Positions 1 to 5,519 of a stretch of DNA of 5,596 nt are shown one piece after another. Origin of the DNA: Pseudonocardiales bacterium (GTDB lineage Bacteria > Actinomycetota > Actinomycetes > Mycobacteriales > Jatrophihabitantaceae). Below the pieces are notes generated by a model. It was given only the letters and a program-made list of their open reading frames with translations. It searched no databases and was not told where the DNA came from. Every line of letters starts with the position of its first letter. Within the stretch, counting starts at the first letter, position 1. Location: the NCBI GenBank assembly GCA_030840415.1, contig JAVEEO010000055.1:1-5596 (forward strand). The letters run 5' to 3'. The translations under genes and the position numbers were made by a program.

Positions 1-267
1 ACCCGGTTCGAGCTGAACCGGGCAGCCGGCTCCCTGCACTACCCGCATGGCTCCAGCCTGGCCGTCAGCCTGGCCGGTGCGCGCGCCGTGCACCGCTACG
101 TCGCGGACAAGCACGGCACGCCGGTGATGCGGATGCTGCCGATGCTCGGCGGCGCGCTGAACTTCCTGACCTTCAACGACGTCGTCACGGCCCGCGGCCT
201 GCCCGACTGCGGGGAGTACCTGCGCCAGCGGGCGGCCGCGCCTACTGCCCCGCGACCCGGGCAGTAG
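1..267 (+). CDS. C-terminal fragment of a possible thiolase-superfamily protein (partial)
   Basis: Frame 1 is open from the first base to a TAG at 265-267, giving the last 88 residues of a protein that starts outside the window. I do not recognise it with certainty. Residues 6-16 (NRAAGSLHYPH) resemble the Asn-x-x-Gly-Gly...His box near the C-terminus of thiolases. A GAR motif follows, and later LPMLGGALNFLTF sits where thiolases have their Cys-x-Gly-Gly-Gly loop. In that reading the catalytic Cys position is Met or Pro and the usual His-Pro is His-Gly. It would therefore be a degenerate or non-condensing thiolase-like protein, or the resemblance is accidental. Codon use matches the downstream genes. 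The stop codon is embedded in a strong hairpin, so transcription of this gene probably ends here. The coding call is fairly secure; the family is a weak inference. Confidence 0.6.
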   Translation, partial: TRFELNRAAGSLHYPHGSSLAVSLAGARAVHRYVADKHGTPVMRMLPMLGGALNFLTFNDVVTARGLPDCGEYLRQRAAAPTAPRPGQ

Positions 268-269
268 GC
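240..269 (+). terminator. Hairpin terminator overlapping the stop codon of the first gene
   Basis: A perfect 11-bp inverted repeat, GCCTACTGCCC (240-250) and GGGCAGTAGGC (259-269), flanks an 8-base loop. The TAG stop (265-267) lies inside the right arm. There is no T tract after it, which is common for terminators in GC-rich actinomycetes. It separates the upstream gene from the ACP operon. Placement suggests termination; mRNA 3'-end protection is an alternative. Confidence 0.6.
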
Positions 270-330
270 CGGTGCGAGATCGGCAGCGGTATTCGCGCAG
301 TCACCCGAATGACGCCGGTCCGGCCGATAT

Positions 331-346
331 GCTGGCGGTTGCCAGC
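331..346. other. Small perfect hairpin in the leader region of the ACP operon
   Basis: GCTGGC (331-336) and GCCAGC (341-346) form a perfect 6-bp inverted repeat around a GGTT loop. It lies about 115 bases before the ACP start codon. It could be a small RNA hairpin or a dyad for a regulator. It is short enough to occur by chance in DNA this GC-rich. Confidence 0.3.
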
Positions 347-390
347 CCCACCACCACCTGCGACCATCCCACTTCTGCCTGCCCCGACGC

Positions 391-430
391 ACGACCTGCC
401 CCGGTTCACGACCTGCCCCGGTTCACGACC
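391..430. repeat. 17-bp tandem direct repeat upstream of the ACP gene
   Basis: The unit ACGACCTGCCCCGGTTC occurs twice back to back (391-407 and 408-424) without mismatch. A third copy then starts and breaks off after ACGACC (425-430). It lies 31 bases before the ACP start, in the mRNA leader or promoter-proximal DNA. It could be a replication-slippage duplication or an iterated protein-binding site; 17 bp is about one and a half helical turns. Confidence 0.85.
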
Positions 431-446
431 GGACGAGCCACCTTCG

Positions 447-453
447 AAAGGAA
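447..453 (+). promoter_or_regulatory. Ribosome binding site that fixes the ACP start
   Basis: AAAGGAA is followed by 8 bases and then ATG at 462. This good Shine-Dalgarno match favours ATG 462 over upstream in-frame ATGs, which would add a low-complexity Pro/Thr-rich extension encoded by the repeat-bearing leader. Confidence 0.75.
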
Positions 454-461
454 CGCCGGCC

Positions 462-722
462 ATGAAGGATGACATCCGCCAGTTTCTCCTGCAGTCGCTG
501 AAGGAGATGAACTACAGCACCGACGGGATCGACGACGACACGGTGCTCGGCCCGGCCGGCGCCGACCTGCAGTCACTTGCCCTGGCGGAGCTGGCGGTCC
601 GGGTCGAGGACCAGTACGGGGTCCGGTTCGACGACGACGAGGCCGAGATGCTGGCCGGCATGACGGTCGGCGAGTTCGCCGAGCTGGTGGCAGGCCGGGC
701 CGAGGCCAGCTCGGCCAGCTAG
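462..722 (+). CDS. Discrete acyl carrier protein
   Basis: An 86-residue acidic protein, the normal size for a free ACP. It would carry an acyl chain as a thioester on a 4'-phosphopantetheine arm. The attachment site is Ser38 in ADLQSLALAEL (residues 34-44), at the start of recognition helix II. The usual Asp-Ser-Leu is Gln-Ser-Leu here, so the Asp just before the Ser is replaced. The rest follows the ACP pattern: an N-terminal helix (DDIRQFLLQSLKEM), the helix after the Ser (residues 39-51), an acidic DDDEAE stretch at 57-62 and a final helix ending in VAGRAEASSAS. It is the first gene of a run with a ketosynthase and an E1 pair, so it is likely their dedicated acyl carrier. It could equally serve as a peptidyl carrier for the condensation-like proteins downstream; size and motif fit an ACP better. 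The start is supported by the AAAGGAA site. Confidence 0.92.
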   Translation: MKDDIRQFLLQSLKEMNYSTDGIDDDTVLGPAGADLQSLALAELAVRVEDQYGVRFDDDEAEMLAGMTVGEFAELVAGRAEASSAS

Positions 723-740
723 CCGGCTCGGACGTCCGGG

Positions 741-769
741 CTCGCACCGGTAGAACTCGCACCGGCAGA
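741..769. repeat. 14-bp imperfect direct repeat in the ACP-ketosynthase spacer
   Basis: CTCGCACCGGTAGA (741-754) is repeated after one A as CTCGCACCGGCAGA (756-769), with a single T/C difference. The second copy runs into the Shine-Dalgarno sequence of the ketosynthase gene. It looks like a short local duplication that lengthened the spacer. Confidence 0.75.
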
Positions 770-776
770 GGAAGGG
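768..776 (+). promoter_or_regulatory. Ribosome binding site for the ketosynthase GTG start
   Basis: GAGGAAGGG lies six bases before GTG 783. It supports that GTG as the start rather than the in-frame ATG at 795, which is four codons downstream and further from the site. Confidence 0.75.
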
Positions 777-782
777 AACATC

Positions 783-2039
783 GTGGCCACAAGCATGGCG
801 GTCACCGGAATCGGCCTGGTGAGCCCAGTCGGCACCAGTGCCGCCGAGGTGTTCGCCGCGGCCTGCGAGGGCCGCTCGGGCGCGGTCCGGCCGGCGCCGG
901 AGCACCCGCTGCACGGCCTGCTCGACGTGGCCGCCTTCAGCGCCGACATCGATCCGGTCAGCGTGCTGCCGGCCACCGAGGCACGCTTCGTCGACCGGGC
1001 CATCGTGATGGCGCTGCGCGCTGCCGAAGACGCCCTGGCCGACGCCGGCCTCGAGGTGGGCCGGGACGTCGACCCCTCCCGGGTCGCCGTGGTGGTCTCC
1101 GGGGTGGGCGGGCTGGCACTGCTGTCCGAGCAGGTCACCTCCTACGCCGGCAAGGGCCGGCTCGGCGTCAGCCCGTACCTGCTGCCCGGGGTGCTGCCCA
1201 ACATGGCCGCGGCCCGGATCGCCATCAAGTTCGGCATCCAGGGCTTCACCTCCTCGGTCGGCACGGCGTGCGCGTCCGGCGCCCAGTCGATCGGCGAGGC
1301 GCTGCGCATCCTGCGGGCGGGCGAGGCCGACGTGGTGCTGGCCGGCTGCAGCGAGGCGCCGCTGTTCCCGACCTTCGCCGCCGCCTTCGGCAACGCCCGG
1401 GCGCTGGCGCACGGCTGGGCCGACCCGACCGATGCCAGCCGGCCGTTCGACCGGCGGCGCAACGGCCTGGTGCTGGCCGAGGGAGCCGGGGTGCTGGTGC
1501 TCGAACGCGCTGAGCATGCCCGGGCCCGCGGCGCCGGCCGGTACGCCGACGTGCTGGGCTGGGCCGCCACCAACGACGCCTACCACCCGACCACCCCGCG
1601 GCCGGACGGCTCGGTGGCGGCCCGGTGCATGAGCCTGGCGCTGCGCGACGCCGGCCTCGAGCCCGCCGACGTCGGCTACCTCAACGCCCACGGCACCGGC
1701 ACCAAGGCCGGCGACCTCGCCGAGCTGCGGGCGATCCGAACCGTGTACGGGCAGAGCAGCCCGCCGGTCAGCTCGACCAAGGGCGTGACCGGGCACCTGC
1801 TCGGCGCGTCCGGGGTGATCGAGGCCGCGATCGGCATGCTGGCACTGCAGCGCGGGCTGCTGCCACCCACCGCCAACCTCGACGATCCGGAGCCCGATCC
1901 CGAGGTCGACCACATCGTCAAGGAGCCTCGGGCGGCCCAGCCCGGGGTGGTGCTGTCGAACTCCTTCGGCTTCGGCGGCCACAACGTCAGCCTGGTGCTG
2001 GGCGATCCCGGGCTCAAGCAGTCCGGCGGCACCGGCTGA
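783..2039 (+). CDS. Beta-ketoacyl-ACP synthase, FabF (KAS II) type
   Basis: A 418-residue protein, close to the usual 410-420 of FabF-type enzymes. The family catalyses decarboxylative Claisen condensation of an acyl primer, held on the enzyme Cys, with malonyl-ACP. The full catalytic set is visible: Cys163 in GTACASG, His303 in NAHGTGTKAGD, Lys333 and His338 in STKGVTGHLLGASG. The glycine-rich C-terminal box SNSFGFGGHN is at 392-401. The N-terminus has the standard VTGIGLVSPVG. Because the triad is complete it should be a condensing enzyme, not a chain-length factor or decarboxylase-only variant. The CASG form around the Cys is more typical of specialised-metabolism ketosynthases than of housekeeping FabF. 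It follows a free ACP by 60 bases and overlaps the E1 alpha gene by one base, so it probably acts on acyl-ACP supplied by those neighbours. No acyltransferase or ketoreductase accompanies it in the window, so malonyl units and reductions would come from elsewhere. Confidence 0.95.
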   Translation: MATSMAVTGIGLVSPVGTSAAEVFAAACEGRSGAVRPAPEHPLHGLLDVAAFSADIDPVSVLPATEARFVDRAIVMALRAAEDALADAGLEVGRDVDPSRVAVVVSGVGGLALLSEQVTSYAGKGRLGVSPYLLPGVLPNMAAARIAIKFGIQGFTSSVGTACASGAQSIGEALRILRAGEADVVLAGCSEAPLFPTFAAAFGNARALAHGWADPTDASRPFDRRRNGLVLAEGAGVLVLERAEHARARGAGRYADVLGWAATNDAYHPTTPRPDGSVAARCMSLALRDAGLEPADVGYLNAHGTGTKAGDLAELRAIRTVYGQSSPPVSSTKGVTGHLLGASGVIEAAIGMLALQRGLLPPTANLDDPEPDPEVDHIVKEPRAAQPGVVLSNSFGFGGHNVSLVLGDPGLKQSGGTG

Positions 2040-3013
2040 TGTCCGACCCAACAGGCTCAGCCGGGCTGTACCGGACGGTGCGGCTGATCCGCCGGTTCGA
2101 GCAGCTTGCCATCGAGCTGGTGCGCGGCGGGGTGATCCCCGGCGGCATCCATCCCTACATCGGGCAGGAGGCGATCGCAGCCGGCGTGTGCGCTGCGCTG
2201 CGCTGCGAGGACATCATCACCAGCACCCACCGCGGTCACGGCCACGTGCTGGCCAAGGGCAGCGACCCGGTGCGGATGCTGGCCGAGCTGGCCGGCCGCG
2301 AGACCGGGCTGAACGCCGGGCGCGGCGGGTCCATGCACGCCGCCGACGTCAGTGTCGGCATCTACGGGGCGAACGCGATCGTCGGCGCCGCCGCGGCGAT
2401 CGCCACCGGTGCGGCCTGGTGGCACCGCCGGTCCGGCTCCGACCGGGTCGCGGTGACCTTCTTCGGCGACGGCGCGGTCAACCAGGGGGTGCTGCTGGAG
2501 GCGCTGAACCTGGCCTCGCTGTGGCGGGCGCCGGTGCTGTTCGTCTGCGAGAACAACGGCTTCGCCACCTCGATGCGGGTGCGCGACTCGACGGCCGGTT
2601 CCATCACCGGCCGCGCCGCGGCGTTCGGCATCCCGGCCGAGACCATCGACGGCCAGGATCCCGAGCTGGTGCTGGCCGCCGCCTCGGCTGCCGTCGACCG
2701 GGCCAGGGCCGGTGGCGGGCCGACCCTGCTGGAGTGCCTGACCTACCGCTTCGACGCCCACCACACCTGGGAGCATCTGGCCCGGCCGCGCTACCGGACC
2801 GCCGAGGAGGTCGCCGAGGGCAGCGTCCGGGATCCGCTGGCGATCCAGGGCGATCGGGTGCCCGAGCAGGTTCGCGAGGGTATAGACGCCGAGATCGAGG
2901 AGCTGCTGCAGACCGCGCGGCAGTTCGTGGCCGACAGCCCGGAGCCGGACCCGGCCGGGGCGCTGGACTACCTCTACGCCGACGGCCTGCGGGCCCGGCC
3001 GGGGGTGAGCTGA
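2039..3013 (+). CDS. ThDP-dependent 2-oxo acid dehydrogenase E1, alpha subunit
   Basis: A 324-residue protein of the pyruvate/acetoin dehydrogenase E1 alpha family. With the beta subunit it binds thiamine diphosphate, decarboxylates a 2-oxo acid (or cleaves acetoin) and passes the acyl group on. The ThDP/Mg motif starts at Gly143-Asp144-Gly145 and continues through Glu154 and Asn157 to Glu171-Asn172-Asn173. Other family marks are HPYIGQEA (38-45), STHRGHGH (62-69) and GRGGSMHAAD (94-103), which most resemble acetoin-dehydrogenase-type alpha subunits. The loop that normally reads Gly-His-Ser is Ala-His-His (240-242) in DAHHTWEHLARPRYR. The catalytic-type His is kept at 241, but the Ser phosphorylated in mitochondrial E1 is His. 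The ATG shares its A with the ketosynthase TGA (TGATG), so translation is probably coupled. No E2 or E3 is encoded in the window, so the acyl acceptor may be the ACP. The substrate (pyruvate, branched 2-oxo acid or acetoin) cannot be read from the sequence. Confidence 0.92.
   Translation: MSDPTGSAGLYRTVRLIRRFEQLAIELVRGGVIPGGIHPYIGQEAIAAGVCAALRCEDIITSTHRGHGHVLAKGSDPVRMLAELAGRETGLNAGRGGSMHAADVSVGIYGANAIVGAAAAIATGAAWWHRRSGSDRVAVTFFGDGAVNQGVLLEALNLASLWRAPVLFVCENNGFATSMRVRDSTAGSITGRAAAFGIPAETIDGQDPELVLAAASAAVDRARAGGGPTLLECLTYRFDAHHTWEHLARPRYRTAEEVAEGSVRDPLAIQGDRVPEQVREGIDAEIEELLQTARQFVADSPEPDPAGALDYLYADGLRARPGVS
3004..3009 (+). promoter_or_regulatory. Ribosome binding site for E1 beta inside the end of E1 alpha
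   Basis: GGTGAG, extended by a G run on its left, lies three bases before ATG 3013 within the last codons of E1 alpha. The spacing is short. With the TGATG overlap it marks the true E1 beta start, although that frame stays open far upstream. Confidence 0.6.
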
Positions 3014-3984
3014 TGCCGAACATGTCCTTCCTGCGCGGGCTCAACCGGGCGCTGGCCGATGAGATGGAACGCGACCCGGCGGTGTGTGTGTTCGGCGAGG
3101 ACATCGGGGTGGCGGTCAGCAACGTCACCGTCGGGCTGCTCAAGCGGTTCGGTCCCGACCGGGTGATCGACATGCCGATCTCGGAGCAGGCCTTCACCAG
3201 CGCGGCCACCGGCGCCGCGATGGCCGGTGCCCGGCCGGTGATCGAGTTCCAGATCCCGGCGCTGCTCTACCTGGTGTTCGAGCAGATCGCCAACCAGGCC
3301 CACAAGTTCTCGTTGATGACCGGCGGCCAGCTGAAGGTGCCGGTCACCTACCTGCTGCCCAGTTCCGGTTCCCGGCCCGGCTGGGCCGGCCAGCACTCCG
3401 ACCATCCCTACAGCCTGTTCGCCCACGTCGGCGTCAAGACGGTGGTGCCGGCCACCCCGACCGACGCCTACGGCCTGCTGCTCAGCGCGATCCGCGACGA
3501 CGATCCGGTGATCGTGTTCGCACCGTCCGGCGCGGTGCCCCAGCGGGAGGACGTCGACTACGACACCCTGGCGCCGGTGCCGCTAGGGGTGGCCCGGGTG
3601 CACCGGCCGGGCACCGACGTGACGGTGGTCGCCGTCGGACATCTCGTGCACGATGCGATCGCGGTCGCCGACGAGCTGGCCGGTGAGATCTCGGTGGAGG
3701 TCTTCGACCCCCGTACCCTCTACCCGTTCGACTGGCCGGCGCTGGCGGCCTCGCTCGAGCGGACCGGGCGGCTGGTGGTGATCGACGACTCCAACCGCAG
3801 CTGCGGCATCGGCGCCGAGATCCTGGCCACCGCGGCCGAGGAGATGCGGCTGGTCGCGCCGCCCAAGCGGATCAGCCGGCCGGACGGGGCGGTGCTGCCG
3901 TTCGCCCGGGCGCTGGACCTGGCGGTGCAACCGAGCCGGGAGCAACTGCGCACCGCGATCGAAGCGGTCGTCAAGACCTCCTGA
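3013..3984 (+). CDS. ThDP-dependent 2-oxo acid dehydrogenase E1, beta subunit
   Basis: A 323-residue transketolase-like beta subunit, usual length for the family, that completes the alpha2-beta2 E1. Visible marks are GEDIG (28-32, with the ThDP-activating Glu at 29), MPISEQAF (54-61, Glu58), TGGQLKVP (103-110), QHSDHPYSLFAH (127-138, His128 aligning with the active-site His), VPATPTDAYGLL (145-156), FDPRTLYPFD (231-240) and LPFARALD (295-302). Two positions depart from the common pattern. The tyrosine/glycine segment after GEDIG is VAVSNVTVGLL, and the stretch after DPVIVF is APSG instead of the usual Glu-containing one. These may reflect a different acyl substrate or acceptor. The gene overlaps E1 alpha by one base (TGATG), so the subunits are likely made in equal amounts. 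It ends the four-gene run; a hairpin follows 17 bases after the stop. Family is certain; substrate is not. Confidence 0.93.
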   Translation: MPNMSFLRGLNRALADEMERDPAVCVFGEDIGVAVSNVTVGLLKRFGPDRVIDMPISEQAFTSAATGAAMAGARPVIEFQIPALLYLVFEQIANQAHKFSLMTGGQLKVPVTYLLPSSGSRPGWAGQHSDHPYSLFAHVGVKTVVPATPTDAYGLLLSAIRDDDPVIVFAPSGAVPQREDVDYDTLAPVPLGVARVHRPGTDVTVVAVGHLVHDAIAVADELAGEISVEVFDPRTLYPFDWPALAASLERTGRLVVIDDSNRSCGIGAEILATAAEEMRLVAPPKRISRPDGAVLPFARALDLAVQPSREQLRTAIEAVVKTS

Positions 3985-4001
3985 GAGCCGGATCGTCGCC
4001 G

Positions 4002-4019
4002 CGACGCGGCACCGCGTCG
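4002..4019 (+). terminator. Hairpin after the E1 beta gene
   Basis: CGACGCG (4002-4008) and CGCGTCG (4013-4019) form a perfect 7-bp GC-rich stem with a 4-base loop, 17 bases past the E1 beta stop and just before a separate promoter. There is no T tract. Position and stem strength suggest it ends the ACP-KS-E1 transcript. Confidence 0.5.
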
Positions 4020-4034
4020 GTCAGGGCGGCAAGA

Positions 4035-4069
4035 TTGACGCGAAGCTGGCGACTTGCTCTGATACGCCC
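4035..4069 (+). promoter_or_regulatory. Extended -10 promoter of the first condensation-like gene, predicted leaderless
   Basis: TTGACG (4035-4040) is followed by exactly 17 bases and TCTGAT (4058-4063), with TGC (4055-4057) just upstream forming an extended -10. The start codon ATG (4070) comes only six bases after the -10, and no purine-rich Shine-Dalgarno lies before it. Transcription would therefore begin at or within a base or two of the ATG. The same layout and the 13-base string CTTGCTCTGATAC recur before the paralogue at 5520, while the middle of the spacer differs, which supports function. Confidence 0.72.
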
Positions 4070-5460
4070 ATGTCGCTGCAGCCGGCCGAGAGCCGCCTCG
4101 TCGTACCCTTCGCCGGTTCGGTGTCGGGCCAGGGTCCGCTGACCTGGGGTGAGAAGGCGCTGCTGCAGGACCAGCGCGAGACCGGCTGGGCCCTCAACGC
4201 CACCGGTGCCCAGAACCTGGCGCCGGGCACCACGGTGGAGCAGGCAGCGGGCCGGCTGGGCAGGCTGATCAGCAACCAGCCGGCGCTGCGGGTCCGGCTG
4301 GCTGACGACGAGCACGGCGACCCGTACCAGACGGTGGCCGCGTCCGGCGAGGTGGCGGTCGAGGTGCTGGACTTCGCCGACGACGACGATCCGGTCGACG
4401 TCGCCAAGTACACCGAGCGGCTCTGGCAGGACTGGCTGATCGACCCCATCGACCACTACCGGGACTGGCCGTCCCGGATGGGGATCGTCCGGCACCGGGG
4501 TCAGGCGCTCTACCAGGTGCTGTCGTTCAACCACCTGGTCATCGACGGCGCCTCGATGACGTACCTGATGCCCGAGCTCGGGGTGGGCAAGCCGCCCGCG
4601 CGGTCGGGCCGCAGCACGCCCATGAACATCCTGGAACTGGCCGACTACGAGCACTCCGAGGCGCCCAGAAGGTCAGCCGGCGGGCTATGCGGTTCTGGGA
4701 GTCGCAACTGCGCGACATCCCGCCGGCCACCTTCGGCGAACCGGTGCATGCCGGTGGCCGGCTGGGCAGCCGGTACTGGCACGGCCGGTTCGCCTCGCCG
4801 GCTGCCTTCCAGGCGGTGCTGGCCATCGCGCAGCGCTCCGGCGGGGACGTCTCCCGGGTGATGTTCGCGGTGCTGGCCGTCGCCCTGGGGCGGGCGCTTG
4901 GCCACGACCGGCTGCGGGCCAAGGTCATCCTCAGCAACCGGTACCGGCCGGGCTTCGCCGAGACCATCGCTCCGCTGGCCCAGAACGGCATCGTCTCGGT
5001 CGACCTCAGCGACGCCACGGTGGACGAGGTGATGGCGCGCGGCCGGCAGGCGCTGCTGGCCAGCGGCATGCACGCCTACTACGACCCGGACCATCTCAAC
5101 GAGCTGACCGCCCGGCTGGACGCCGAGCGTGGCTACCCCGCCGAGGTGACGCTGCGGATGAACGACCGCCGCCGGACCACCCAGCGCTGGACGGCGGAGG
5201 AGGCGCGCGCGGCCACGGTCAAGCCGGCCGACATCCAAGCCCGGCTGGGCGAGACCTTCTTCTCCTGGGACGGCACCCTGGACAGCTGCCACGACCAGGC
5301 CTTCGTCACGATCGAGGACTACCGCAACACCTTCCACCTGCAGCTGATCTTCGACATGGCCTGCTTCGCCGAAGAGCAGGTCGAGAACTTCGTCTACGGG
5401 GTGGAGAAGGTCGCCATCGAGGCGGCCTACAACCCGGCGGTGCCGGCCGACTGCGGCTGA
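4070..5460 (+). CDS. Stand-alone condensation-domain-like acyltransferase, interrupted by a frameshift
   Basis: It begins at ATG 4070 in frame 2 and continues in frame 1 to the TGA at 5458-5460. Adding one base at 4664-4666 gives a single 463-residue protein, the usual size of an NRPS condensation domain without carrier or adenylation domains. The family joins an acyl group on a carrier protein to an amine or alcohol. The first half carries the active-site motif FNHLVIDGAS, with His155 and Asp159 of the His-xxx-Asp-Gly box; the outer His of the usual pair is Asn154. After the break come RFWESQL (the YW...L helix), LSNRYRPGF and LAQNGIVSVDL (like the NRR...G.f segment), and a C-terminal half ending LQLIFDMACF...VENFVYGVEKVA, as in condensation domains. 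As read, translation would run on 64 wrong residues to 4861 and lose the second half. Either a C was dropped in sequencing or the gene is broken. It has its own promoter and a tandem paralogue downstream. Substrate unknown. Confidence 0.85.
4664..4666 (+). other. Frameshift point (apparent one-base deletion in a C run)
   Basis: The sequence reads GAG GCG CCC AGA AGG in the upstream frame. With a fourth C it would read GAG GCG CCC CAG AAG GTC, giving EAPQKVSRRAMRFWES and joining the two homologous halves without gap or stop. From 4070 to 5460 is 1391 bases; one extra base makes 464 codons exactly. The site is not a recognisable -1 slippery heptamer. Confidence 0.85.
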
Positions 5461-5484
5461 GCCGGTGGCCGGGGCGGCCGGAGT

Positions 5485-5519
5485 TTGACGTTCGGCCGGT
5501 GCCTTGCTCTGATACCCCC
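5485..5519 (+). promoter_or_regulatory. Duplicated extended -10 promoter of the second condensation-like gene, predicted leaderless
   Basis: TTGACG (5485-5490), 17 bases, then TCTGAT (5508-5513) preceded by TGC (5505-5507). ATG 5520 starts six bases after the -10 with a C-rich, Shine-Dalgarno-free gap. Element spacing is identical to the promoter at 4035, and both core hexamers are unchanged, while only 10 of the 17 spacer bases match. Confidence 0.72.

Noticed and set aside
328..333. TATGCT as a -10 for the ACP operon
   Set aside because: It matches only four of six consensus bases and has no credible -35 at 16-18 bp. The operon probably has a promoter in 270-440, but I cannot place it.
309..461. 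Upstream in-frame extension of the ACP gene
   Set aside because: The added residues are Pro/Thr-rich and come from the hairpin and tandem-repeat leader. ATG 462 has a proper ribosome site and gives a standard-length ACP.
573..2051. Long minus-strand open frame opposite the ketosynthase, and similar ones opposite the E1 and condensation-like genes
   Set aside because: They mirror the GC-rich third positions of the + strand genes, have low-complexity Arg/Gly/Pro-rich translations with no known motifs, and overlap genes with clear families.
4660..4670. Programmed -1 ribosomal frameshift joining the two halves
   Set aside because: The sequence GGCGCCCAG does not form an X-XXY-YYZ slippery heptamer, a shifted tRNA on GCC would mispair at its first base, and no clear downstream stimulator was seen.
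4687..5460. Independent 257-residue gene starting at ATG 4687
   Set aside because: There is no ribosome site, the frame is already open upstream, and the product is the second half of the condensation-like domain. A lost base explains it better.
5467..5479. GGCCG/CGGCC stem between the two condensation-like genes as a terminator
   Set aside because: Five base pairs with a three-base loop is expected by chance in such GC-rich DNA.
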